Below, piece after piece: positions 38,448-48,033 of a stretch of DNA of 64,000 nt. Under the pieces are notes generated by a model. The model was not told where the DNA came from. It did not search any database and was given only the letters and a program-made list of their open reading frames with translations. The stretch comes from Hyphomicrobiales bacterium (GTDB taxonomy: Bacteria > Pseudomonadota > Alphaproteobacteria > Rhizobiales > Phreatobacteraceae). Within the stretch, counting starts at the first letter, position 1, and each line of letters opens with the position of its first letter. A program made the position numbers and the translations under genes. Where the stretch lies: NCBI GenBank assembly GCA_017304475.1, contig JAFKKV010000010.1, positions 186,001-250,000 on the forward strand, in the 5' to 3' direction.

Positions 38448-38496
38448 TGGAGCCTCCCGAACTGGGATTCCGGCGCCGGTCGCGCTTGATTGGCAT
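38440..38496 (-). other. Possible leader peptide ORF before the RibD-C gene
   Basis: An ATG at 38496 with a well-placed GGAG starts an 18-codon frame (MPIKRDRRRNPSSGGSIV). Its stop overlaps the TTG proposed as the RibD-C start. This layout would allow translational coupling, but the frame may be chance. Confidence 0.25.
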
Positions 38497-38577
38497 GTCG
38501 AAACTCCTACATGCGGTCGGAGACATCCGAGCGCGCAACTCGCGTCGGCATGCACGGCAGGGCCTGAAGGCAGTTCT

Positions 38578-39702
38578 ATGACGGATGGGAATGGGATTCT
38601 AGGCTCTCGCGCCGACTTGGATCAAACCCGTGTGGAGCGTGCTCTTGCCGAATTTCGTGCGGCGCGCCCGGTCCTGATCGCCGGCGGTGCGGAGGCGGTG
38701 CTGGTTTGCGGCGTCGAGGGCCTGGAAGCCCCGCTCGCCGAGGCTCTGACCAAGCTCGCCAGCGGCACGCCGCGGCTGGTCCTGCCCGCCGCTCGTCTCA
38801 GGCGTCTCGGGCTTGAGCGCACCTTGCCCGGCCGCGTCGCCCTGCCGAGCATCGATCTGAAACGGATCGAGCAGCTCGCCTTGGTCATCGACGCGAAGAC
38901 CGACGCCCCGATCGCCCCCGTCGACGAACTCGACGAGACGGCCCTCGAACTCGCCCGTCTCGCCCTCACCGTTCCCGTCGTCGTGGTCGTGCCGGTCGAT
39001 GCTGCCCGCCTCGCCGACAGCAATGTCGAGCGCATCAACGTCGAAGCGGTGAAGAATTTCCGCCGCAACGAGGTCCGGCGCCTGCGCATCGTCGGCCGCG
39101 CACCGGTGCCGCTGGAAGGCGCGCCGGAGACCGAGTTCGTGGTGTTCCGCGGCGGCGAAGGCCTGCGCGATCAGGTGGCGATCGTCGTCGGCAAGCCCGA
39201 TCTCGCCAAGCCGGTGCCGGTCCGTCTGCATTCGGCCTGCCTGACCGGCGACCTGTTCGGCTCGCTCAAATGCGATTGCGGCGACCAGTTGCGCGGCACC
39301 GTCGAGTGGATGGCCAAGAACGGCGGCGGCGTGCTGCTCTATCTCGACCAGGAAGGCCGCGGCAACGGCATCGCCAACAAGATGCGCGCCTACAAGCTGC
39401 AATCGCTCGGCTTCGACACCTATGATGCCGACGAGGCTTTGGGTTTCGACCTGGACCAGCGCCATTTCGACTTCGCCGCCGAGATGCTGAAAAAGCTCGG
39501 CATCGCCGAGGTCGACATCATGACCAACAATCCGGTCAAGGTGGCGGCGCTGCGTGACGCCGGCCTCCACGTCGTTTCCGAGCGCCGGGTCATCGGCCGC
39601 CCGACCGATGAAAACGTCCGCTATCTCGCGTCCAAACGCGAACGTGCCGGCCATTTCATCGACACCGATGCGCTGTTCGCCAGGCTCAAGGCCGGCGAAT
39701 AG
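38578..39702 (+). CDS. ribA: GTP cyclohydrolase II with N-terminal extension (RibA)
   Basis: 374 residues. The C-terminal ~200 are GTP cyclohydrolase II, the first step of riboflavin synthesis: zinc cysteines in LHSACLTGDLFGSLKCDCGDQL and the catalytic LDQEGRGNGIANKMRAY, then MTNNPVKVAALRDAGL. The N-terminal ~170 residues are not the DHBP synthase (RibB) domain of bifunctional RibBA and have no motif I recognise. A long upstream frame exists, but ATG 38578 has AAGG at 8 bases. It is divergent from the RibD-C gene. Confidence 0.9.
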   Translation: MTDGNGILGSRADLDQTRVERALAEFRAARPVLIAGGAEAVLVCGVEGLEAPLAEALTKLASGTPRLVLPAARLRRLGLERTLPGRVALPSIDLKRIEQLALVIDAKTDAPIAPVDELDETALELARLALTVPVVVVVPVDAARLADSNVERINVEAVKNFRRNEVRRLRIVGRAPVPLEGAPETEFVVFRGGEGLRDQVAIVVGKPDLAKPVPVRLHSACLTGDLFGSLKCDCGDQLRGTVEWMAKNGGGVLLYLDQEGRGNGIANKMRAYKLQSLGFDTYDADEALGFDLDQRHFDFAAEMLKKLGIAEVDIMTNNPVKVAALRDAGLHVVSERRVIGRPTDENVRYLASKRERAGHFIDTDALFARLKAGE

Positions 39703-39795
39703 GGCGCTCGGGGGCATTCCGGCCGCGCCCGGCGACCGATCGCCCTGACAGTCAAGGTGCGCTATCAAGGTCCGGCCCATAGTCCGGATCCGTCC

Positions 39796-42054
39796 ATGCA
39801 AGTGCCTGCGCGCGCGCCGTTCAATCTGCCTGCCACGGCGGGGCTGTTCGTCCTGGCCTGGGCCATCCTGGCTTTTCCCTGGCTCAGCGGCGGCGTCACC
39901 ATTCCCTGGGACGCCAAGGCCCATTGGTATCCGCATCTCGGCTTCGTCGCCCGCGCCATTCACGGCAGCGGCGGCGCCTTCTGGACGCCCAATATCTTCG
40001 CCGGCTCGCCCGAGATCGCCGATCCGCAATCGGTGCTCTTCTCCGCCCCGCTCCTGGCGCTGGCGCTGTTCGATCCCGCGCCTTCGCTCGCCGCGATGGA
40101 CCGCGCGGTCTTCGCCATGCTGCTGGTCGGCGGCATGGCGGTGATCCTGATCTTCCGCGATCGCGGCTGGCACTGGGGCGGTGCGCTGGTCGCGGCCATC
40201 GCCTTTGCCTTCGGGGCGGCGGCGAGCTGGCGCATTCAGCACGTCAACCAGGTCTTCTCGCTCTGCTGGTGGCCGGTCGCCTGGTGGCTCCTCGCCCGCG
40301 CGCTCGACCGTTCGTCGATCGCCTATGGCATCGCCGCCGGCATCGCTGCCGGCCTGATGGTGCTCGGCCGCGACCAGGTCGCCTTGCTGCTCACCTATCT
40401 CCTGGCGGCCCATGTCGCGGCCCGCTGGCTGGCCGGGCCGGGACGCAAGGCGCGGTTCCGCGCCAGCCTGGCACCGCTTGGCGCCGGCGCCGTCGCGGGG
40501 CTCGCGCTCATCGCCGTCCCGGTCATCCTGACGGCGCTGTGGGGCGAACAGTCGAACCGGGTCGCCATCGATCTCGAAGGCGCTGGCCGCGGCTCGCTGC
40601 ATCCGGGTGCGCTGCTCACCCTCGCCATCGGCAATCTCTACGGCGCGGCCGGCCCGCTTGCCCAGTATTGGGGGCCGCCGAGCCCGACCTGGGGCGATAC
40701 CGGACTGTTCCTGGCGCGCAATATGGGCGTGCTTTATGCCGGCGCCCTCCCCTTCTTCCTGGTCTTCGCAGTCATCGGCAGCGGCGCGGCACTGGCCGCC
40801 GAGATCCGCTATGTCACGATCGCGCTGGCCGTGATGCTCGTCTTCGCGCTCGGCTGGTACACGCCGGCACTGCAGCTGTTCTGGCACCTGCCCGGCATCA
40901 GCCTGTTCCGCCGGCCGGCCGATGCCGTCTTCGTCATCGGCGGGCTTTATTCTGTGCTGGCCGGCTATGGCGCGCATCTCCTGCTGACCGGCCGCCTCCG
41001 CGCCGGTGGCATCGCATCGGCCGGGTTTGCCGCCCTGTTCGTCGCCGCGGCCATCCTGGCGATCGTCGGCAAGGCCGCACCGGTCAGCGCCTGGGCCCAT
41101 CTCGCCATCGGCGCGGCGACGCTTGCTTTGTCATGGATCGCGCTTGCCGCGGCCCCGAAAATCAAGCCGGGCCTGCTGCCCTTGGCGCTGGCGGCGATCC
41201 TGGTAGTGGATCTGGCGGTGACCAATGCACCCAGCGAATCCACCGCGCTTCCGCCCGACACCTACGACGTTCTGCAATCCGCGACCGGCAATGCGACGGT
41301 GGCGCTTTTGAAGGCCGGCCAGGTCCGCGACGCCACCCGGCGCGATCGCGTCGAGCTGATCGGGCTCGGCTATTTCTGGCAGAACGCCGCCATGGTGCAC
41401 GGCTTCGAGGACACGCTCGGCTTCAATCCGGTCCGTTCCTCCGCCTATGCCGCGCTGGTCGGCGCCGAAGACATCGCCTCGCTGCCCGAGCAGCGGCGGT
41501 TTCCGCCGGCCTTCCCGTCCTATCGCTCGACGCTCGCCGACATCATAGGCCTGCGTTTCATCGTCTCCGGCGTGCCGGCCGGCGAGATCGACAAGCGCCT
41601 GCCGCCGCTGGCGCTCACCCTCGTCGCCCGCACCAATGACGCCTATATCTACGAGAACCCCCGCGCGCTGCCGCGCGTCTGGGTCGCGCCGGCCGCCGAG
41701 CCGACGCCGGCGCGCCTGGCCGAAACCGGTTTCAGGCTCGATCTCGATCCGCGCGACATCGTCCCGATCGAAGGACCGGTGCCGCCCCGCCGTTCCGCCG
41801 GGGGCACCGCCCGCATCGTCAGTTATGCCAACGCCGCGGTGGTCGTGGAGACCGAGACCCGCGACGGCGGCATCCTGGTCCTGGCCGACGCCTGGCATCC
41901 CTGGTGGGTCGCGCGCATCGACGGCCGCGACGCACCCGTCCGGCGCGCCTTTGGCGTGGTCCGGGCTGTCGAAGTCCCCGCCGGCAAGGCGACCGTGCAC
42001 TTCACCTTCGAGCCTTTCGCCGGCGCGCTCGCCCAGATCACCGGCTGGCGTTGA
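39796..42054 (+). CDS. Large YfhO-like polytopic membrane protein
   Basis: 752 residues with about a dozen membrane helices up to residue ~490, then a soluble C-terminal part ending with an ILVLADAWHPWWVARIDGRDAPVRRAFGVVRAVEVPAG-type domain. The early loop WDAKAHWYPHLGFVARAIHGSGGAFWTPNIFAGSP and this ending resemble YfhO/GT-C glycosyltransferase-fold proteins that transfer sugars from lipid carriers. The donor and acceptor are unknown. The ATG at 39796 is preferred; a GTG at 39757 is possible. It is convergent with pxpA, with no spacer. Confidence 0.75.
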   Translation: MQVPARAPFNLPATAGLFVLAWAILAFPWLSGGVTIPWDAKAHWYPHLGFVARAIHGSGGAFWTPNIFAGSPEIADPQSVLFSAPLLALALFDPAPSLAAMDRAVFAMLLVGGMAVILIFRDRGWHWGGALVAAIAFAFGAAASWRIQHVNQVFSLCWWPVAWWLLARALDRSSIAYGIAAGIAAGLMVLGRDQVALLLTYLLAAHVAARWLAGPGRKARFRASLAPLGAGAVAGLALIAVPVILTALWGEQSNRVAIDLEGAGRGSLHPGALLTLAIGNLYGAAGPLAQYWGPPSPTWGDTGLFLARNMGVLYAGALPFFLVFAVIGSGAALAAEIRYVTIALAVMLVFALGWYTPALQLFWHLPGISLFRRPADAVFVIGGLYSVLAGYGAHLLLTGRLRAGGIASAGFAALFVAAAILAIVGKAAPVSAWAHLAIGAATLALSWIALAAAPKIKPGLLPLALAAILVVDLAVTNAPSESTALPPDTYDVLQSATGNATVALLKAGQVRDATRRDRVELIGLGYFWQNAAMVHGFEDTLGFNPVRSSAYAALVGAEDIASLPEQRRFPPAFPSYRSTLADIIGLRFIVSGVPAGEIDKRLPPLALTLVARTNDAYIYENPRALPRVWVAPAAEPTPARLAETGFRLDLDPRDIVPIEGPVPPRRSAGGTARIVSYANAAVVVETETRDGGILVLADAWHPWWVARIDGRDAPVRRAFGVVRAVEVPAGKATVHFTFEPFAGALAQITGWR

Positions 42055-42819
42055 TCACCTGAACGGCTTCACGGCAATGCCGGCCGCCTCGAGCCTGTCC
42101 CTGACGCCGCGCGCCATGGCCACCGCCGCCGGATTGTCGCCATGGACGCAGATCGTGTCGATCGCCACGTCGAGCACTTTGCCGGAGACGGTGACGATCT
42201 GGCGGTCCTGAACCATGCGCAGCACGCGCTCGGCGGCGAGCGCCGCGTCATGGATCACCGCGCCGGCGACCTTGCGGCTGGTCAGATTGCCGCTGTCGTC
42301 ATAGGTCCGGTCGGCGAAAACCTCGCGCGCCAGCGGCAAGCCGAGCTTTTCAGCGGCCCTTTCAGTCGGCAGTCCCGGCATGACGACATAAACGAGGTTC
42401 CGGTCGATCGCTTTGATGGCCCGGCCGATCGCCAGCGCCATCTCTTCGTCGTCATTGATCATGTTGCCGAGCGCGCCATGCGCCTTCACATGGGTGACCT
42501 TATGGCCGGCCAGCGCCGCGCAGGCCTGCATGGCGCCGATCTGATAGGCCATCTGCTTTTCCAGGTCCGCCATGCTGTCGCCGCGGATGACCCGGCGGCC
42601 GAAGCCCCAGAGATCGCCGAAGCCCGGATGGGCGCCGATCGACACACCCTTGGCCTTCGCGATCTCGGCGGTGCGATGCATGATGATCGGGTCGCCGGCG
42701 TGCCAGCCGCAGGCGACATTGGCCGAAGTGACGATGTCGAGCATGGCGGCGTCGTCGCCCATCTGCCAGGGCCCGAAGCCCTCGCCCATATCCGAATTGA
42801 GATCGACCGAGGCCATCAT
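42055..42819 (-). CDS. pxpA: 5-oxoprolinase subunit PxpA (LamB/YcsF family)
   Basis: 254 residues with the family start [13 protein letters not shown], then [35 protein letters not shown] and [11 protein letters not shown]. PxpA acts with PxpB and PxpC to open 5-oxoproline (pyroglutamate) to glutamate using ATP. It is the last gene of the TRAP-pxp run, 11 bases after pxpC. Two adjacent ATGs (42819 and 42816) follow the AAGGAGAACG site. Confidence 0.92.
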   Translation of the reverse strand: MMASVDLNSDMGEGFGPWQMGDDAAMLDIVTSANVACGWHAGDPIIMHRTAEIAKAKGVSIGAHPGFGDLWGFGRRVIRGDSMADLEKQMAYQIGAMQACAALAGHKVTHVKAHGALGNMINDDEEMALAIGRAIKAIDRNLVYVVMPGLPTERAAEKLGLPLAREVFADRTYDDSGNLTSRKVAGAVIHDAALAAERVLRMVQDRQIVTVSGKVLDVAIDTICVHGDNPAAVAMARGVRDRLEAAGIAVKPFR

Positions 42820-42830
42820 CGTTCTCCTTC

Positions 42831-43868
42831 TCACAGATCGGTGTCGTGCGGCATGGGCGCGGCGCCATGGGCGTCGATCCAGCCGTCGACCAGGTTGAGC
42901 GACAGCAGCCGCTCGGCATCGAGGCCGCCGCCGGCCGGCTTGAGCCCGCCTGCGACCGCCGCCAGCATGGCCGCCTGGTCGCGCGCGGCGGCGATCGCCT
43001 GATCGCGCGTGATCACGGTGAAACGCAGCTCGCTGCCGGGCCGCTGCTGGACGAAGCGCGGCAGGTCGGCCGAGATGATGGTGGCGATCTTCGGATAGCC
43101 GCCGGTGGTCCCGCGGTCGGCCAGCAACACGATCGGCTCGCCGGAACCCGGCACCTGGATCGCGCCCATGGCGATGCCGTCGGAGACGATGTTGAAGCCC
43201 TTGGAATGGGCGATCTTCGGCCCGCTCAGGCGATAGCCCATGCGATCGGCCTGGGCCGAGACGGCATAGGTCTCGCCGGTCAGCGTCGCGATGCCGGCTT
43301 CGGAAAAATAGTCGTCCTGCGGTCCGAGCACGACGCGATAGGCGCCGGCATGGACGCGCGGCGGCACCGTCACGGTCAGTTCCGGCCCGCCCGGCGCGCC
43401 GGCGACCGGCAATTTCTGGCCGGCCTTGACCGGCGCGCGCCCGACGCCACCGAGGCCGGCGCGCAGGTGAAAGGATTGACTGCCGAGATCGGGCTTCAGA
43501 TCGAAACCGCCCGACACCGCCAGCATCATGAAGGCGCCGAGCCTGGCCGGACCGACGGTGACGATCTGGCCCGGGCTGGCCGTGGCGCTCGACAGCGGCG
43601 GCACCGGCTCGCCGTCGATCTTCAGGTCGGCCGCGGCCCCCGCGAGAGCCAGGCGAACCGGGCCGCCCTCGACCTCGAACGATCCGCCCATCACGGTGAA
43701 TTCGATCGCGCCTGTTCCCGGCACATTGCCGACGAGCATGTTGGCGATCGCCAGCGCGACGCGATCCATGGCGCCGGCGGGCCCGACGCCGTAGCGCTGA
43801 TAACCGAAGCGCCCGGCGTCCTGAATGCTGGTTCCGGCGCCGCAATCCCTGACCAGGAGATGGGTCAT
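42831..43868 (-). CDS. pxpC: 5-oxoprolinase subunit PxpC (biotin-dependent carboxyltransferase family, KipA-like)
   Basis: 345 residues with family landmarks [62 protein letters not shown] and [18 protein letters not shown]. It forms the active complex with PxpB. The ATG start overlaps the pxpB stop by four bases (ATGA), so the two are translated together. The longer upstream frame is pxpB in another phase. Confidence 0.92.
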   Translation of the reverse strand: MTHLLVRDCGAGTSIQDAGRFGYQRYGVGPAGAMDRVALAIANMLVGNVPGTGAIEFTVMGGSFEVEGGPVRLALAGAAADLKIDGEPVPPLSSATASPGQIVTVGPARLGAFMMLAVSGGFDLKPDLGSQSFHLRAGLGGVGRAPVKAGQKLPVAGAPGGPELTVTVPPRVHAGAYRVVLGPQDDYFSEAGIATLTGETYAVSAQADRMGYRLSGPKIAHSKGFNIVSDGIAMGAIQVPGSGEPIVLLADRGTTGGYPKIATIISADLPRFVQQRPGSELRFTVITRDQAIAAARDQAAMLAAVAGGLKPAGGGLDAERLLSLNLVDGWIDAHGAAPMPHDTDL

Positions 43869-44593
43869 GCGACGATCTCCTCGACCACCGGTTCGCCGGC
43901 CGCCGCCGCCCGGTCGAGCGCGTCCCAGCGCGAGGCGTCGATCGGCTCGAACACCACCTCGTCGCCGGCGCCGACCAGGAAGACCGGGTCGCGGTCGGGC
44001 ATGAAATTGCGCACCGGGGTCCGGCCGAGCAGATGCCAGCCGGACGGCGCCTCGACGGAGGCAAACAGCGCCTGCACACCGCCGATCGACACCGTGCCGG
44101 CCGGCGTCTTGATGCGCGGATCGATGCGCCGCGGCAAAGCGATGCTCTGATCGGCGCCCGAGAGGTAGCAATAGCCGGGCAGGAAGCCGAGCATGGCGAC
44201 GCGATAGACCCGACTCGAATGGCGCCGGATCACCTCCTCGGCCGTGAGGCCGTGAGCGCTCGCGACATCCTCGAGATCGATGCCGAAAGCGCCGCCATAG
44301 ACCACCGGCACCTTCCAGCGCTTCGGCTTGGCGGAGCCGAGCTTGAGGCTGGCGAGCACGGCCAGCACCCGCGCCTCGAACGCCGCCATGTCGATGGCGA
44401 GCGGATCGAGCTGCACCATGACCGAGCGATAGGTCGGCAAGGTCTCGACGACGCCCGGAATGGCCGCCGCCGTCAGCGCCTCGTCGAAGGCGAGGCACAA
44501 AGCATTCACGGCATCGTCGATCTCGGTGCCGAACTCCACCGTGACGGCGGTATCGCCGCCGGCAAGGAAGCGCGGCTGGATGGGCGCGCCCAT
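43865..44593 (-). CDS. pxpB: 5-oxoprolinase subunit PxpB (KipI-like)
   Basis: 242 residues: [16 protein letters not shown] near the start, then [30 protein letters not shown], the [10 protein letters not shown] motif, and [19 protein letters not shown]. PxpB is the partner of PxpC. ATG 44593 has GAGG at six bases; an ATG at 44605 is also in frame. It lies 52 bases after dctM and is probably in the same transcript. Confidence 0.92.
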   Translation of the reverse strand: MGAPIQPRFLAGGDTAVTVEFGTEIDDAVNALCLAFDEALTAAAIPGVVETLPTYRSVMVQLDPLAIDMAAFEARVLAVLASLKLGSAKPKRWKVPVVYGGAFGIDLEDVASAHGLTAEEVIRRHSSRVYRVAMLGFLPGYCYLSGADQSIALPRRIDPRIKTPAGTVSIGGVQALFASVEAPSGWHLLGRTPVRNFMPDRDPVFLVGAGDEVVFEPIDASRWDALDRAAAAGEPVVEEIVA

Positions 44594-44645
44594 CGCGGAC
44601 CTCATGAACTTGAACCGGTCTGGAAGGCGAGACGGCTTGGCGATC

Positions 44646-45974
44646 CTAGCGTGGACCGCCGGCCTGCGTCGCCTCCACGAACATGCGGGGCAGCACCGTC
44701 ACGATATCGGGGAACACCGTGATGATGACGATGGCGATGACCAGCATGAGGAAGAACGGCAGCGAGGCATAGGCGACGAACCACGAGTCGCGGCCGCTCA
44801 TCGACTGCAGCACGAAGAGCACGAAACCGACCGGCGGCGTCACCTCGGCGATCTCGACCAGCAGCACGATGAAGATGCCGAACCAGACCGGGTCGATGCC
44901 GACCTTCTGGATCATCGGCAGCACGATGGTGGTGGTCAGCACGATCATCGACACGCCGTCCAGCGCCGTGCCGAGGATGATGTACATCACCGTCAGCACC
45001 GCGATCAGCTGGAATTTCGACGGGTTGAGATAGGCGACGAATTCGGCCAAGGCCCGGGGAATGCCGGTGAAACCCATGGCGAGCGTCAGATAGGCCGCGC
45101 CCGCCAGGATGAACATGATCATCGCGGACAGCCGGGTCGCGCCGAACAGGCTCTCCTGGAAATGCTCCCAGGTCAGCGAATTGCCCCACCAGGCCAGCGC
45201 CAGCGAACCGACCACACCGAAGGCCGCGGCCTCGGTGGCCGTCGCGTAACCCGCGACGATCACCCAGATGACCATGATGATCAGCAGCATGCACGGGATC
45301 AGCTCCTTCGACGCGACGAGCTTTTCCTTGAAGCTCATCTCGCCGAGGTCGTCGGCCGGCACCTTGTCGGGGTTGAGCAGGGCCCAGACCACGATATAGC
45401 CGGAGAACAGCACCATCACGAGCAGGCCGGGCAGGAAGCCGGCCAGGAAGATCTGGATGATCGAGACCTCGGCCGCCACCGCATAGACGACCATGATGAT
45501 CGACGGCGGGATGAGGATGCCGAGCGTGCCGGAGCCGGCGAGCGAGCCGAGCGAGATGGCGTCGGGATAGCCGCGCCGCTTCAGTTCCGGAACGGTCATC
45601 TTGCCGATGGTCACCGCGGTGGCGGCGGACGAACCGGACACCGATCCGAAAATGCCGCAGGCCAGCACGTTGACGTGCAGCAGCCGGCCGGGAAGCCGCC
45701 TCAGCCAGGGCGCCAGGCCGACGAACATCTGGTTGGCCAGATTGGTGCGGAACAGGATCTCGCCCATCCAGACGAACAACGGCAGCGCCGCCAGTTCCCA
45801 GGAGGCGACCGACTGCCAGACCGCGGTCGCCAGATTGAGCCCGGGCGACGAATTGGTGAAGAAGGCCATGCCGGCCCAGCCGGTAATGGCGAGCGAAAAG
45901 CCGATCCAGGCGCCGGTCGTAAGCGTGGCGAACATGACGACGAGCAGGATGGTGCCGATGGTGAGCGCGCCCAT
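44646..45974 (-). CDS. TRAP transporter large permease (DctM)
   Basis: 442 residues with about twelve hydrophobic helices. Family landmarks include VNVLACGIFGSVSGSSAATAVTIGKMTVPELKRRGYP, AGSGTLGILIPPSIIMVVYAV and MIVLTTTIVLPMIQKVGIDPVWFGIFIVLLVEIAEVTPPVGFVLFVL. It is the sodium-coupled transport subunit for an organic anion. It begins 3 bases after the small-permease stop. Confidence 0.94.
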   Translation of the reverse strand: MGALTIGTILLVVMFATLTTGAWIGFSLAITGWAGMAFFTNSSPGLNLATAVWQSVASWELAALPLFVWMGEILFRTNLANQMFVGLAPWLRRLPGRLLHVNVLACGIFGSVSGSSAATAVTIGKMTVPELKRRGYPDAISLGSLAGSGTLGILIPPSIIMVVYAVAAEVSIIQIFLAGFLPGLLVMVLFSGYIVVWALLNPDKVPADDLGEMSFKEKLVASKELIPCMLLIIMVIWVIVAGYATATEAAAFGVVGSLALAWWGNSLTWEHFQESLFGATRLSAMIMFILAGAAYLTLAMGFTGIPRALAEFVAYLNPSKFQLIAVLTVMYIILGTALDGVSMIVLTTTIVLPMIQKVGIDPVWFGIFIVLLVEIAEVTPPVGFVLFVLQSMSGRDSWFVAYASLPFFLMLVIAIVIITVFPDIVTVLPRMFVEATQAGGPR

Positions 45975-45977
45975 GGT

Positions 45978-46511
45978 TCAGACCTCGCCCGAATAGTCGC
46001 CGGCCGCATGGCGGTCGCGGACCTGCTGTACATAGGTCGGGACCAGGCCCGAGGCGACGCGGACGAACTCGTCGACGACGGCGATGGCGAGCACGATGGC
46101 GCCGATCGCCACCGGTGCCTGCGGGATCCAGATCGGGATCGGCAGCAGCCCCTGCCCGCGCTCGTCGAAGACGAAACTCTCATAGACCATGTTGCAGAGC
46201 CAATAGGACAGATAGATGCCGAAGGCGCCGCAGATGGCGAGCGCGACGAGCTCGATCCAGCGTGCGGTCTTGTCGGAGAAGCGCTCCACGATGATGCCCA
46301 TGCGCACCAGTTCGCCCCGCTTGAAGGTCGCCGCCAGCGGCAGGAAGGCGGCCGCGGCGCAAACCCAGGCGGTGACGTCGTCGGCGCCGCGCAGCAAGGT
46401 ACCGCTCAGCCGCAAGGTGGCCTGCGCCATCATGATGGCGCAGATGGCGAAGACGGCCAGGGCGCCGAGCAGGGCCGTTCCGAAATAGAGATTATCGAGG
46501 AATTTTCGCAT
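45978..46511 (-). CDS. TRAP transporter small permease (DctQ)
   Basis: 177 residues with four membrane helices. It has the usual early segment MMAQATLRLSGTLLRGADDVTAWVCAAAAFLPLAATFKRGELVRMGI and ends in a soluble tail. It partners DctM. It is separated from the binding-protein gene by 196 bases that contain an 11-bp hairpin and no gene. Confidence 0.9.
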   Translation of the reverse strand: MRKFLDNLYFGTALLGALAVFAICAIMMAQATLRLSGTLLRGADDVTAWVCAAAAFLPLAATFKRGELVRMGIIVERFSDKTARWIELVALAICGAFGIYLSYWLCNMVYESFVFDERGQGLLPIPIWIPQAPVAIGAIVLAIAVVDEFVRVASGLVPTYVQQVRDRHAAGDYSGEV

Positions 46512-46648
46512 GACCAGCCTGTGGTTTGCGGGCGCGATCCCTGCGGGATGCGGCGTCGGCGAGCGAGATGTCGGGAATGGGCGAAGGTGGCGATATCATC
46601 AGCCCGCAGAAAGCAAGACCCGGGCCGGGCGCAACCGCAACGCGACGC

Positions 46649-46675
46649 GGAACCGGCGCCGGATGCGCCGGTTCC
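46649..46675 (-). other. Stem-loop between dctP and dctQ
   Basis: A perfect 11-bp stem GGAACCGGCGC / GCGCCGGTTCC with a 5-nt loop lies 33 bases after the dctP stop and has no T-run. Such structures stabilise the 3' end of abundant binding-protein mRNA and reduce expression of the permease genes. Confidence 0.65.
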
Positions 46676-46707
46676 CCATGCGATCGTGCTGCGACGGCCT
46701 CGGCCGA

Positions 46708-47700
46708 TCAGGCGCGCACGCTCGCGCGGAACTTTTCGATGACCGCCTTGCCGGTGTCGCCGGTCTTGGCGATCCACTCCTCGGTCAGCTTGGCCCCGAC
46801 CGCCTTCACGTCGGTCAGCAGCTGCGCGCTGGGCTCGACGATGGTCATGCCGTTCTTGCGCAGTTCCTCGATCGAGGCGACCTCGACTTCCGCCGCGAGC
46901 TTCCAGCCGCGCGGCTCGGCCTGGGCGGAGGCGGCCAGCATGGCCTGCTTGACCGGTTCCGGCAGGCGCTGCCAGGCGCGCTCGTTCACCAGCACCGCGT
47001 TTTTCGGCATGGAAGCGCGCAGGTTGACGAACTGGCTCGAGAATTCCCAGGCGCGCGACTGAACGCCGGTGGCCCCCGAAGTGATCATGCCGGTGACGAT
47101 ATTGGTGGCGAAGGCCTGCGGCACTTCGGACGCCTGAACCGCGGTCGGCACGGCGCCGAGCAGCTCGGCCATGCGCGAGGTGATCGGGCTGACGGTGCGG
47201 AATTTCATGCCGCGCATGTCGGCGCCCGAATTGATCGGCGTCTTCGAATAGAAGGCCTGGCTCGGCCAGGCGACGGCATAGAGCATGCGGATGCCGCGCT
47301 TCTGCAGCGAGGCCTGGAGCTGGGCCTTCGAGGCCTCGTGCAGCTTCATCGCCTGGTCGAGGCCCTGGGCCAGGAAGGGGATCGAGTCGAGTTCGTAGAA
47401 CGGATCCTCGTTGCCGAACTGGCTGACCAGGATCTCGCCGGCGGCGACCTGGCCGGTCGATACCGCGCGCAGGATTTCCGGCAGGCGGATCAACGAATTG
47501 TTGGAGTGGACCTGGATCTTCATCGATCCGCCGGTCGCCTTGGTGATTTCCTCGACCCACCAGCGCACGTTCTGGGTGTGATAGGTGCCGTCCGTATAGG
47601 GCACCGGCATGTCCCAGGCGGTCTGGGCGCGCAACACGGTGGGCGCGGCGAGCGTGGTCGCACCGGCCATGCCGGCGAGAATCTGACGGCGGTCGAACAT
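46708..47700 (-). CDS. TRAP transporter solute-binding protein (DctP family)
   Basis: 330 residues with a signal sequence carrying a twin-arginine-like DRRQILAG. The mature protein includes VRWWVEEITKATGGSMKIQVHSNNSL, MRGMKFRTVSPITSRMAELLGAVPTAV, ASEVPQAFATNIVTGMITSG and SMPKNAVLVNERAWQRLP. The conserved arginine in the KFRTV segment normally pairs with the substrate carboxylate. With pxpBCA downstream, 5-oxoproline or a related lactam acid is the leading guess. The ATG at 47700 has GGAG. Confidence 0.92.
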   Translation of the reverse strand: MFDRRQILAGMAGATTLAAPTVLRAQTAWDMPVPYTDGTYHTQNVRWWVEEITKATGGSMKIQVHSNNSLIRLPEILRAVSTGQVAAGEILVSQFGNEDPFYELDSIPFLAQGLDQAMKLHEASKAQLQASLQKRGIRMLYAVAWPSQAFYSKTPINSGADMRGMKFRTVSPITSRMAELLGAVPTAVQASEVPQAFATNIVTGMITSGATGVQSRAWEFSSQFVNLRASMPKNAVLVNERAWQRLPEPVKQAMLAASAQAEPRGWKLAAEVEVASIEELRKNGMTIVEPSAQLLTDVKAVGAKLTEEWIAKTGDTGKAVIEKFRASVRA

Positions 47701-48033
47701 GAAGGAAGCTCCTGAAATCCCTGGTCTCTGGATGGCTCCGCCTTTGTCAGGCGGTTGAGGCTGATGGCCTTTATGACGTGATTGGATCGTTGTTTCACGT
47801 TCAAGACAAGAGGCACGCGTGCATTGCGGTGCACACTGGAACGCGTAAATTCTCACGTCCCGCCCCTCGCCCGCGACATGAAACCGTTCTCACACGGGAC
47901 GATTGCGCAACAAAAATCCGGTGTCAACACATCATCGACAATTTATCGTCGTTTTATTGATTTGATTTCGATAAGGTGACACACATAATTCCGGGATCCT
48001 GTTGCCCCGTTCCAGCCCGCGAGAGAATCGCCG
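47701..48033. promoter_or_regulatory. Divergent promoter region between dctP and marR
   Basis: 333 bases without a gene. An AT-rich stretch at about 47908-47992 contains GTGT-CA-ACAC and an inverted pair TTATCG / CGATAA about 17 bases apart, in otherwise GC-rich DNA. It should hold both promoters and the operator of the neighbouring regulator. Confidence 0.5.

Noticed and set aside
37633..38577. Long plus-strand frame continuous with ribA
   Set aside because: It has serine/arginine-rich shadow composition and lies antisense to the RibD-C gene; ribA starts at 38578 with a ribosome-binding site.
38448..38577. FMN riboswitch before ribA
   Set aside because: I could not find the conserved RFN-element core sequence in this stretch.
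38599..41100. 833-codon minus-strand frame opposite ribA and the YfhO-like gene
   Set aside because: Low-complexity Arg/Gly/Asp-rich shadow of the real plus-strand genes.
44460..46742. 760-codon plus-strand frame opposite the TRAP permease genes
   Set aside because: Composition (His/Asp/Arg/Gln-rich) is that of an antisense shadow, and the TRAP genes on the other strand are certain.
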